A DNA stretch of 37,516 nucleotides from Acidobacteriota bacterium. Lineage in GTDB: Bacteria; Acidobacteriota; UBA6911. The notes under the pieces are model-generated. The model did no database searches. It saw only the letters and a list, made by a program, of their open reading frames with translations, and was not told the origin of the DNA. Within the stretch, counting starts at the first letter, position 1. Each line of letters starts with the position of its first letter. This document shows, piece by piece, positions 31,501 to 37,516 of the stretch. The stretch lies in NCBI GenBank assembly GCA_031271905.1, contig JAISUT010000041.1, forward strand, positions 1 to 37,516, read 5' to 3'. The translations under genes and the position numbers were made by a program.

Positions 31501-31743
31501 CTGCGGCTGCGCCCCATCGTCATGACCTCCCTGGCGTTCGGCTTCGGCGTGGTGCCGCTGGCCTTCGCCTCGGGCGCGGGCGCGGGCGGCCAGGTCGCCA
31601 TCGGCACGAGCGTGCTGGGGGGCATGGTGACGGCCACCTTCCTGGCGATTTTCTTCATACCGCTGTTTTTCGTGGCGATCACATGGGTGTTCGGCAGGAA
31701 GAACGTCAAGGTGGCGCAGAGGGGAGGGGACGTCCATGCTTAA
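28579..31743 (+). CDS. acrB: RND multidrug efflux transporter (AcrB/HAE1 family)
   Basis: The 1054-residue protein has the AcrB start MARFFLDRPVFAWVVAIAMV and the usual two halves, each with six membrane helices and a large periplasmic loop. The proton-relay acids fall at Asp407-Asp408 in LAIGLLVDDAIVVVENVERI, the same numbers as in E. coli AcrB. The relay Lys is at ~946 (GLTTKNAILIVQFAK). Porter-domain motifs GKSTRNFLLIVGL and GGRPSVKGQRLNATI are present. It exports hydrophobic or amphiphilic drugs using the proton gradient. The spacing to acrA is 9 bases, and its last 8 bases overlap the outer-membrane factor gene, so the three are one operon. Confidence 0.95.
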   Translation: MARFFLDRPVFAWVVAIAMVLVGVIAIYTLPISQYPNVAPPSIAIRGMYPGASAQTVQDTVVQIIEQKMTGLDSMIYMSSTSESSGTARVELTFAPGTDPDMAWAKVQNKLQLAMPMLPDVVQQQGLSVGKSTRNFLLIVGLTTDDGNMDQNDLADYAVSQMESTLARVPGVGEIEEFGSQYSMRIWVDPAKLTSFGLVTDDVTAAIRSYNVQVSAGQFGGRPSVKGQRLNATITVQSLMQTPEEFAEIPLRNNPDGSVIRVKDVARVELGAEFANFIMANNGRPAAGIAIRQEAGANALDVADNVKAKVAEMSRYFPPGMKAVYLNDSTRFIKVAIEEVVEALIEAIVLVFLVMFLFLGNIRATLIPTIAVPVVLLGTFGVLAAFGFSINMLTMFAMVLAIGLLVDDAIVVVENVERIMDEEGLSPMEATRKSMDEITSALVGIGLVLSAVFFPMIFFGGSTGIIYRQFSVTIIASMLLSVLVALILTPVLCATLLKPVSGEGHEGRETGGFHPMRAFFRGFNRMFNSLRDSYQGGVGHVLRLRFAYLGLFVLIVALMCWFYTKMPTSYLPNEDKGVMMTMVQLPSGSTMEQTEEVVSEIRNYYLTEEKDAVELVMNIIGYSQAGMAQNQAMMFIDLKDWDLRRNPELQVPALVKRATARFASIRNARIYAIAPPAITELGTSEGFDFMLQDRGGMGHEKLMQARMQLLMAASQHPRLTGVRPNGMDDVAQYKIDIDWNKAGSLGVPIGTLQSSISAIMGGAYVNDFLMNGRIKRVYLQADAPYRMLPGDLDNIYVRNTSGKMVPVSAVASGHWYYDSPRLERFNGFPALNFQGQPAAGVSSGEAMRVMEELADSLPGGFGYEWTGLSYQEKMAQSQTGMLFAFSVLAIFLVLAALYESWTVPISILLALPLGIIGGVLATMMRGLTNDVYFQIGILTVLGLTTKNAILIVQFAKMHLEQGKGLVEATLAAAKLRLRPIVMTSLAFGFGVVPLAFASGAGAGGQVAIGTSVLGGMVTATFLAIFFIPLFFVAITWVFGRKNVKVAQRGGDVHA

Positions 31744-33133
31744 ACCAAAGTACACGTTGCGCAAGTTCATACTGGTGTTGACGCCGCTGGCGCTCCTGCT
31801 GTGCGGCTGCCCGAAGCGGGCGGAGTACGCCCGCCCGGCGCTGCCCGTGCCGGAGTCCTGGGCCTCGCCGTCCGCGGCGGGGGAGGGGGCGGCGGCGACG
31901 CTCGCGCCCGACATCGCGTGGGAGGAGTTCTTCGAGGACGGCAACCTGCGGGCGGTCGTCCGCCTCGCGCTCGGGAACAACCGCGACCTGCGCTCGGCGG
32001 CGCTCGCCATCGAGAAGGCGCAGGCGCTGTACCGGGTTCAGGCCGTGGCGCGCCGCCCCGTGGTCAACGCCCAGGCGACGGGCACCGTGAGCCAAGTCCC
32101 GTTCGGCGACGACTCGTACCTGTCCCAGCAGTACAGCGTGGGCCTGGGGGTGACGGCTTGGGAGCTGGACTTCTTCGGGCGCGTCAAGAGCCTGACGGAG
32201 CGGGCGCTGGAGCAGTATCTGGCGACGGAGCAGGCGCGGGCGGCGACGCAGGTGTCGCTGGTCTACTCGGTGGCGGCGGCGTACCTGAACCTGGCCGCCG
32301 ACCGCGAGAACCTGGCGCTGGCGCGCCGGACGCTGGAGGCGCAGCAGGCGTCCTACGACCTCATTCGGCAGAGCCGGGACATCGGCGTCAACTCCGACTT
32401 GGACGTGAGCCAGGCCCGGACGCAGGTGGAGTCGGCGCGCGCGGACATCGCGCAGTACGAGGGGCGGCTGGCGCAGGACGGTAACGCCCTGCAACTGCTG
32501 GTGGGGGCGCCCGTCCCGGAGGAGCTCCTGCCCAAGGACCTGACGGGCATCCCCGCGCCGAGGGAGCTGGGGGCGGGGCTGTCGTCCGAGGTGCTGTTGC
32601 GCCGTCCGGACATCCTGATGGCGGAGCACCAGTTGAAGGGGTACCAGGCGAACATCGGTGCGGCGCGGGCGGCGTACTTCCCGCGCATCGCGCTGACGGG
32701 CGGGACGGGCCTCGTGGGGACGGCGCTGGACGAGCTGTTCCACTTCGGCTGGAACTTCGCGCCGCAGGCGACGCTGCCGATATTCGACTCCGGGACGCGC
32801 GACGCGAACTACCGGGCGGCGGAGCTGGACCGCGACATGGCGGTGGCGGCCTACGAGAAGGCGATACAGACGGCGTTCCGCGAAGTGGGGGACGAGCTGA
32901 GCCTGCGGGCGTCGCTGACGGAGCGGCAGGCGGCGCAGGAGGCTTTGGTGGAGGCGCTGCGCGACACGTACAGGCTGTCCGAGACGCGCTACGACGCGGG
33001 GATGGACAGCTACCTGAGCGTGCTGGTGGCGCAGCGGGCGCTGTACGCCGCCGAGCAGCAGCTCATCGCCATCCGGCTGGCCCGCGCCACCAACCTGGTC
33101 GCGCTCTACAAGGCGCTGGGCGGCGGCGCGTAA
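31736..33133 (+). CDS. outer-membrane factor lipoprotein (OprM/NodT family)
   Basis: The 465-residue protein has a lipobox (LALLLCGC, Cys25) and the two-fold repeat of TolC-like outer-membrane efflux proteins. EFFEDGNLRAVVRLALGNNR and LRSAALAIEKAQALYRVQAV start the first half. Beta-strand stretches (GLGVTAWELDFFGRVKSLTE) and long helices follow, and the second half has LLRRPDILMAEHQLKGYQAN, FPRIALTGGTGLVG and RLSETRYDAGMDSYLSVL. A trimer forms the outer-membrane exit duct docked to AcrA/AcrB. Its ATG lies inside the end of acrB, implying translational coupling. A clear terminator follows 41 bases later. Confidence 0.93.
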   Translation: MLKPKYTLRKFILVLTPLALLLCGCPKRAEYARPALPVPESWASPSAAGEGAAATLAPDIAWEEFFEDGNLRAVVRLALGNNRDLRSAALAIEKAQALYRVQAVARRPVVNAQATGTVSQVPFGDDSYLSQQYSVGLGVTAWELDFFGRVKSLTERALEQYLATEQARAATQVSLVYSVAAAYLNLAADRENLALARRTLEAQQASYDLIRQSRDIGVNSDLDVSQARTQVESARADIAQYEGRLAQDGNALQLLVGAPVPEELLPKDLTGIPAPRELGAGLSSEVLLRRPDILMAEHQLKGYQANIGAARAAYFPRIALTGGTGLVGTALDELFHFGWNFAPQATLPIFDSGTRDANYRAAELDRDMAVAAYEKAIQTAFREVGDELSLRASLTERQAAQEALVEALRDTYRLSETRYDAGMDSYLSVLVAQRALYAAEQQLIAIRLARATNLVALYKALGGGA

Positions 33134-33174
33134 CCGCGCGCGCCGGTCTGTCCACGCATCTGCGCATTACAATT

Positions 33175-33208
33175 GGGGCGCGCCCGCCGGACGCGCCCCG
33201 TTCGTTTT
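33175..33208 (+). terminator. intrinsic terminator of the efflux operon
   Basis: GGGGCGCG (33175-33182) pairs with CGCGCCCC (33192-33199) around a 9-base loop and is followed by GTTCGTTTT. The stretch 33209-33447 downstream has no gene. It contains a direct repeat TTTACCTA twice (near 33242 and 33265) and a CTAGGAA/TTCCTAG inverted pair (near 33358-33393). Confidence 0.7.
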
Positions 33209-33447
33209 CAACGAAAGCCGGACGACGGCTGTCACAAATCATTTACCTACAGACCCATAAATTGTTTACCTAATCGGCATGAAATCGTTGGCCTATCGCC
33301 GCAGGGACGGTGTTGCCGTCGTCCCCGCCGCGCTTCTCGGCGGATGAGGGAGTTCAACCTAGGAAAAAGAAGGCGACGGAACGGGATTCCTAGTAGAATT
33401 AGGTGCAAAACTCACGTGCGACAGGGGACGGGCGAGCCGTCAGGCGG

Positions 33448-33861
33448 TCATGCGTCGAGGGTGAGGACGCCTGCGCCGTTTTCCGCAGGGGTGAACAGCG
33501 AGTCCCGGAGTTCGACGAGAACGGAGGTCTCCGGCGTCGCGCCCACCCGCACACGGTTGGGGAGTGGCGCGTCGAACTGCAACGCCAGGAAGAACGGCGT
33601 TTTTCCGCCACGGCCGAAGATGGCTACCCCCTTGGTTTCGGGATGGAGCCCCGTGTCGAGGAAGACCTCAATGCGCCCGAGCGTGCCCCAGAACGCCGCC
33701 CGCTCCTGTTGCCGCATGCCGACCGTCACCGCGCGCACTTGGACGTTGAAGCTTTGCCTGTAGGGTGAGGAAAGGTCGAGATGGCAACTGACGGTGGGCG
33801 CGTCCGCTTCCGCCAGGGATTCCAGATACCGGATGTGGTCTTGCAACTCGAGATAATCCAT
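33448..33861 (-). pseudogene. truncated baeRF-family (bacterial eRF1-like) N-terminal domain
   Basis: The 137-residue frame (start ATG 33861) begins LQDHIRYLESLAEADAPTVS with a CHLDLSS block and continues through ETKGVAIFGRGGKTPFFLAL, QFDAPLPNRVRVG and VLVELRDS. This is the pattern of the first domain of bacterial eRF1/Vms1-like proteins, which normally run ~350-380 residues. After VELRDS the similarity ends and a 15-residue unrelated tail leads to a stop. No remainder of the gene is found down to 33209. The catalytic/GGQ-like and later domains are missing, so it is probably a remnant, although a stand-alone domain cannot be excluded. It lies between the efflux terminator and lepA, both on the other strand. 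Confidence 0.6.
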
Positions 33862-34107
33862 GAAACCAGCTTGCACCCGCCGCGCCTTGCGTGGAAAGCC
33901 CGTCCTGATCGATTCGTACGCCCAAATCTAAGGTCAGAGTCAATGTTGAAAACATACAGATCGGCAGTTGCCGGGATTTCTTCACACCTGATTTCGTGGA
34001 AACTTGGCGACCATGGAAACCTGGGGATGCAATCGGCGTCACACAATAACTAGAATTATCATTATTCACGATTTGTATTTCTCGCAAGAAGCTCGGAGGG
34101 AATTTGG

Positions 34108-34138
34108 TATAGTTACTGCTTTCATTTGCGAGGAAGGA
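34108..34138 (+). promoter_or_regulatory. lepA extended -10 promoter and ribosome binding site
   Basis: TGGTATAGT (TATAGT at 34108-34113) is an extended -10 without a clear -35. AGGAAGGA at 34131-34138 lies 9 bases before the TTG start of lepA and decides that start. The gap 33862-34107 is AT-richer and shows no gene. Confidence 0.5.
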
Positions 34139-34147
34139 CGGTAGTCA

Positions 34148-35950
34148 TTGAGCGACAGCAGCCATATCAGGAATTTTTCCATCATCGCGCACATCGATCA
34201 CGGCAAATCGACCTTGGCAGACCGCCTGCTGGAGCGGACCGGCGCCCTGACCAAGCGCGAGATGGCGGATCAGGTGCTGGACGCGATGGATTTGGAGCGC
34301 GAGCGGGGCATCACGATCAAGGCGCATTCCGTACGGCTGAACTACCGCGCCCAAAACGGCGAAGACTACGTCCTGAACCTGATCGACACCCCCGGGCACG
34401 TCGATTTCTCCTACGAGGTCTCGCGCAGCCTGTCCGCCTGCGAGGGGGCGCTCCTGGTCGTGGACGCGGCGCAGGGGGTCGAGGCGCAGACGCTGGCGAA
34501 CACCTACTTGGCGCTAGACCACAATTTGGAAATCATCCCGGTGCTGAACAAGATCGACCTGCCCGGCGCGGAGATACCGCGCATCAAGGACCAGATCGAG
34601 AACATCATCGGGCTGGACGCGGAAAGCGCCATCCTGGCGAGCGCCAAGGAGGGCATCGGCACCGAGGAGATACTGGAGGCCATCGTCCACCGGTTGCCGC
34701 CCCCCGTGGGGAGCTACGAGAGCCCGCTCAAGGCGCTGATCTTCGACTCGTGGTTCGACCCGTACCGCGGCGTCATCGTGCTGGTGCGCGTCATCGACGG
34801 CACCGTGCGCAAGGGGATGCAGATCCGCATGGTGAACACCGGGCAGTCGTTCCAAGTCGAGCAGGTCGGGGTCATCACCCCCAAGTTCCAGGAGATCGAC
34901 GCGCTGACGGTGGGCGAGGTGGGCTTTGTCATCGCCAACATCAAGCGGGTGGCCGACACCAAGATCGGCGACACCATCACGGAGGAGGCGCGCCCCACGC
35001 CGGAGCCGTTCCCGGGCTTCCAGGAGATCAAGCCGATGGTCTTCGCGGGGCTCTACCCGACCAACAGCGCCGACTACGAGGATCTGCGCGACGCGCTCTC
35101 CAAGCTCCAGCTCAACGACTCGGCGTTCTTCTACGAGCCGGACACGTCGGGGGCGCTGGGCTTCGGCTTCCGTTGCGGCTTCCTGGGGTTGTTGCACATG
35201 GAGATCGTGCAGGAGCGGCTGGAGCGCGAATTCAACCTCTCGCTCATCACCACCGCGCCGGGGGTGCGCTACCGCGTCACGACGACCAAGGGCGAGGTGA
35301 TGGAGATCCACAACCCGTCGAAGCTGCCCGACCCGGCGTCGATAGCCAAGTTCGAGGAGCCGCTCATCACCGCGATGATCCTCACGAGCGACGAGTACCT
35401 GGGGGCGATCCTGAAGCTGGCGGAGGAGAAGCGCGGGGTGCAGAAGGGGTTCGAGTACGTGACGCGCAACCGGGTGCTGGTGACCTACGACCTGCCGCTG
35501 AACGAGATCGTGCTGGACTTCTACGACCGGCTCAAGTCGGCTTCGCGCGGCTACGCCTCGCTCGACTACCGCTTGGCGGGCTACCAGGAGTCGCGGCTGG
35601 TCAAGCTCGACATCCTGGTGTCGGGCGAGCCGGTGGACGCGCTCTCGCTGATCGTCCACCAGGACACGGCGGTGGTGCGCGGGCGGGCGCTGGCGGAAAA
35701 GATGAAGGAGCTGATCCCCCGGCAAATGTTCGAGGTGGTCATCCAAGCCGCCATCGGCAGCAAGATCATCGCGCGCGAGGTGGTGCGGGCGATGCGTAAG
35801 AACGTCCTAGCCAAATGCTACGGCGGCGACATCACCCGCAAGCGGAAGCTGCTGGAGAAGCAGAAGGAGGGCAAGAAGCGGATGAAGCGCCTCGGCAAGG
35901 TCGATATCCCCCAAGAGGCGTTCCTCGCCATCCTCAAGGTCGAGTCGTAG
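34148..35950 (+). CDS. lepA: translation elongation factor 4 (LepA), GTPase
   Basis: The 600-residue protein has the LepA/EF4 layout. GTP-binding G1 is [16 protein letters not shown], the switch region has [15 protein letters not shown]3 is [18 protein letters not shown], and G4 is [12 protein letters not shown] beta-barrel and EF-G-like domains follow ([40 protein letters not shown]). The LepA-specific C-terminal domain ends in [20 protein letters not shown] and [19 protein letters not shown]. It binds ribosomes and back-translocates or remodels stalled ones. It starts with TTG ([13 protein letters not shown]), supported by the ribosome binding site 9 bases upstream. It is monocistronic here; rpiB converges. 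Confidence 0.97.
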   Translation: MSDSSHIRNFSIIAHIDHGKSTLADRLLERTGALTKREMADQVLDAMDLERERGITIKAHSVRLNYRAQNGEDYVLNLIDTPGHVDFSYEVSRSLSACEGALLVVDAAQGVEAQTLANTYLALDHNLEIIPVLNKIDLPGAEIPRIKDQIENIIGLDAESAILASAKEGIGTEEILEAIVHRLPPPVGSYESPLKALIFDSWFDPYRGVIVLVRVIDGTVRKGMQIRMVNTGQSFQVEQVGVITPKFQEIDALTVGEVGFVIANIKRVADTKIGDTITEEARPTPEPFPGFQEIKPMVFAGLYPTNSADYEDLRDALSKLQLNDSAFFYEPDTSGALGFGFRCGFLGLLHMEIVQERLEREFNLSLITTAPGVRYRVTTTKGEVMEIHNPSKLPDPASIAKFEEPLITAMILTSDEYLGAILKLAEEKRGVQKGFEYVTRNRVLVTYDLPLNEIVLDFYDRLKSASRGYASLDYRLAGYQESRLVKLDILVSGEPVDALSLIVHQDTAVVRGRALAEKMKELIPRQMFEVVIQAAIGSKIIAREVVRAMRKNVLAKCYGGDITRKRKLLEKQKEGKKRMKRLGKVDIPQEAFLAILKVES

Positions 35951-36079
35951 CGGCAGGGTGGCGATAGGCGTCGCGCTGGTGTTCCGCGCAAAGCGGCGCC
36001 TCGCTCTTGCGGGATACGGGCGCCGCCAAGCGAACGCCCACCGCACCCTCGGTGAACGCTTGGGAGTTTAGAGCATTTA

Positions 36080-36200
36080 GGGAGCCTCTAAAAAGCTCGC
36101 AGACAAGGCGTCGCCGCAGGTCGGAAAGCGGGGCTCGCTGAGGCGAATGAGCATTTTCGACCAAGGCGCAACGCAGCGTCCGGGGTTTTTAGAGGTTCCC
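36080..36200 (-). repeat. 121-bp TIR element, copy d (between lepA and rpiB)
   Basis: This copy is inverted relative to copies a-c, with ends GGGAGCCTCTAAAAA and ...GGGGTTTTTAGAGGTTCCC. The inner pair is GGTCGGAAA and TTTTCGACC, with one mismatch. It ends one base before the rpiB stop codon and lies in the convergent gap, where its long hairpin could act as a bidirectional terminator. Confidence 0.85.
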
Positions 36201-36201
36201 T

Positions 36202-36651
36202 TTAGCGGAATTTGGACTCCAGCGCCTTCAGCTTGCCCAGGCGGCGCAAGTGGCGCTCCTCGCCGGTGAACCGCGCGTCGAGGAATATCCGCACCAAGTC
36301 TTTTGCAAGCGAGGACGCCACGATGCGCGCGCCCAGCACCAGCACGTTCATGTCGTCGTGCTCGACCCCTTGGCGGGCGGAGTAGCTGTCGTGGCAGACG
36401 GCGGCGCGGATGCCGGGGACTTTGTTGGCGGAGACCGACGCCCCGACGCCGCTGCCGCAAAGCAGGACGCCCCGGTCCGCCTTCCCGTCGAGGAGGGCGC
36501 GCGCCACGGCTTCGGCGAAGTCCGGGTAGTCCACCGCCTCCGTGCCGTGGGTGCCGACGTCCAGCGCCTCGTGCCCCAACTCGCCCAAGCGGGCGACGAT
36601 CTCCCGCTTCAACTCAACCCCGGCGTGATCCGATCCGATGACGACGCGCAT
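36202..36651 (-). CDS. rpiB: ribose-5-phosphate isomerase B
   Basis: The 149-residue protein is the normal RpiB length. MRVVIGSDHAGVELKREIVA opens the phosphate site, LDVGTHGTEAVDYPDFAEAV follows, and RGVLLCGSGVGASVSANKVP holds the catalytic Cys65. AVCHDSYSARQGVEHDDMNV completes the pocket. It interconverts ribose 5-phosphate and ribulose 5-phosphate, supplying the substrate of ribB and the pentose phosphate pathway. Its stop codon abuts the 121-bp element. The ATG at 36651 lies ~9 bases after GAGCGGACGTC-type sequence with only a weak ribosome site. Confidence 0.95.
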   Translation of the reverse strand: MRVVIGSDHAGVELKREIVARLGELGHEALDVGTHGTEAVDYPDFAEAVARALLDGKADRGVLLCGSGVGASVSANKVPGIRAAVCHDSYSARQGVEHDDMNVLVLGARIVASSLAKDLVRIFLDARFTGEERHLRRLGKLKALESKFR

Positions 36652-37148
36652 GACGTCCGCTCCTTAGCATATGTAAATTGAATCTGTCCATAAACTGTCC
36701 ATCTTCTGATCGCCGGCGCGCCGGACGCGCCGCCATGCGCCCGTGCGACCTTGCGACGACCACTGTGGTGAGACAAACCGCCGCTTGTCTTGGAGTGCGG
36801 CACCGCGTCAGCGGCACCCCCGCTTGCCCAGAAGCCGGACTCCGTCCGGCGTCATTCATCGCCTTCGCGATGACTTCGACCGGCAGCCCCGCCGCCTGGG
36901 GCGGCTCCAAGTAGGCGAGCGTGACGCCCTCCGCGAGCACTGTACCATATTCATCCCGCATTTTCCCCACTCGGAACATCCTGCCGTCGTCGTAGCCCCT
37001 GAATGCGCAGAACGTTCACGTCCATCAAACAAATGAACGAGGGGGCGAAACGGGCAATTGTTTCGGAGGGGAAATGCAAAAAAATGCACCGGGCACCCTC
37101 CACCGCGCGGACGCGCTCGTCTGATCCTCTAAATAAAAGTAGGGGAAA
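36652..37148. other. gene-poor region with a hairpin cluster and a possible minus-strand gene remnant
   Basis: Perfect hairpins or palindromes occur at 36759-36769 (ACCACTGTGGT), 36771-36790 (AGACAA/TTGTCT), 36834-36850 (GCCGGAC-TCC-GTCCGGC), 36857-36872 (CATCGC-CTTC-GCGATG) and 36886-36902 (GCCCC/GGGGC). On the minus strand a frame from ATG 36979 reads MFRVGKMRDEYGTVLAEGVT and LAYLEPPQAAGLPVEVIAKA before losing protein character. This may be the start of a small gene or a decayed fragment. I do not recognise it. Confidence 0.45.
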
Positions 37149-37170
37149 CCGGAAATTTGCCGGAAATTTG
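37149..37170 (+). repeat. tandem 11-bp repeat CCGGAAATTTG
   Basis: CCGGAAATTTG occurs twice without a gap (37149-37159, 37160-37170), directly ahead of an A/T tract with TTGACA at 37182. The stretch from ~37080 to 37400 is clearly AT-richer than the rest of the window and carries further short repeats such as AATTCACAA twice (37302-37320). Confidence 0.6.
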
Positions 37171-37337
37171 GTAAAAAATAGTTGACAAAAAATTTTTATG
37201 TGTTACGCGCGCGCGCGATGCGCGGGGGCGTAAAAAGGCGAAGAGGAGAAGTGAGAGGGCGATAATGTCACGAAGACAGGTGTAAAAACGGTGAAATTAT
37301 GCAATTCACAAAAATTCACAATCAAGCGCGAAAGTAG

Positions 37338-37366
37338 TTGACAAACGAAACCTTCAATTCTATAGT
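37338..37366 (+). promoter_or_regulatory. strong sigma70-type promoter at the window end
   Basis: TTGACA (37338-37343) and TATAGT (37361-37366) are 17 bases apart, close to the ideal. It faces the right edge and would start a transcript at about 37373. Confidence 0.75.
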
Positions 37367-37372
37367 ATTCCC

Positions 37373-37516
37373 GTGCTGAAAACAATCTCATAAATCAAAA
37401 AAATGCTTCCCACTTGGGTGGGGGGCGATTCCCACTGGGCGGAAACGGCGAAGAACGCCCCGCTTGGGAAGACGGACGGTCATGCCAAGGACGTCCCTTG
37501 GCATGGCTTTGCGCGA
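37373..37516 (+). ncRNA. candidate structured transcript, incomplete at the window edge
   Basis: Downstream of the strong promoter the sequence can fold extensively. CTTCCCA (37405-37411) can pair with TGGGAAG (near 37464-37470), GGCG/CGCC arms lie between, and a perfect 10-bp hairpin CATGCCAAGG-ACGTC-CCTTGGCATG ends near 37507. An ATG at 37403 also opens a frame to the edge (MLPTWVGGDSHWAETAKNAP...), but no ribosome binding site precedes it (AATCAAAAAA). It does not match tmRNA, RNase P or SRP RNA signatures that I know. It could be a small RNA, a structured leader or the start of a protein gene. Confidence 0.35.

Noticed and set aside
27547-32010. 1487-codon open frame on the minus strand across the efflux operon
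   Set aside because: It is a shadow of acrA, acrB and the outer-membrane factor genes, made possible by high GC at third codon positions. The His/Gln/Arg-rich product has no domain character.
33362-33416. Attachment site from the CTAGGAA/TTCCTAG pair
   Set aside because: There is no integrase, tRNA gene or second copy nearby to support it.
37182-37210. TTGACA at 37182 as a promoter
   Set aside because: No acceptable -10 lies 16-18 bases downstream; the sequence there is a CG repeat.
37373-37516. tmRNA, RNase P RNA or SRP RNA
   Set aside because: None of their conserved core sequences is visible, so only a generic candidate RNA is reported.

Overview
This window comes from a high-GC, Gram-negative bacterium. 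It encodes outer-membrane lipoproteins, a complete tripartite RND efflux pump, TatA and the FtsB-like division protein. A HydE maturase for [FeFe]-hydrogenase points to an anaerobic or fermentative lifestyle. The phylum cannot be fixed from sequence alone; Desulfobacterota and Acidobacteriota are plausible guesses.

Positions 1-11000 are an accessory, phage-like region that looks like a mosaic. It holds fragments of phage-type genes: a giant polyvalent protein with ParB-like and RadC/JAB-like parts, small Cys-rich proteins, and truncated hypothetical proteins. Three copies (two complete, one partial) of a type I-E-like CRISPR repeat sit exactly where these genes are broken, at 882-909, 5918-5945 and 10287-10304. 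Between the repeats lie a HigBA-like toxin-antitoxin pair, an antitoxin remnant, an outer-membrane beta-barrel protein behind a CRP-like site, and a lipoprotein with four 86-residue repeats and a C-terminal sulfatase-modifying-factor fold. That last protein resembles targets of diversity-generating retroelements. Either the repeats are real recombination or solitary-repeat sites, or the assembly was joined through spacer/protospacer identity.

Positions 11000-37516 look like ordinary chromosome. In order: aminotransferase, gdhA (convergent), tatA, cutA-hydE (minus), ftsB-like, the pyrimidine cluster pyrR-pyrB-pyrC (minus), a membrane protein-dus pair (minus), an ECF sigma factor and an HD hydrolase (plus), aroA plus an alanine/glycine:Na+ symporter (minus), an FMN-riboswitch-controlled ribB, the acrA-acrB-outer membrane factor operon, a truncated baeRF-like gene, lepA and rpiB. 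The last ~500 bases are AT-richer and carry a strong promoter ahead of a hairpin-rich candidate transcript cut by the window end.

Two kinds of non-coding structure stand out. A ~121-bp element with 19-bp terminal inverted repeats occurs four times, twice inside the pyr cluster, and one copy supplies the last 31 codons of pyrR. Dense arrays of short perfect hairpins fill the aroA-ribB divergent gap and the region upstream of rpiB.
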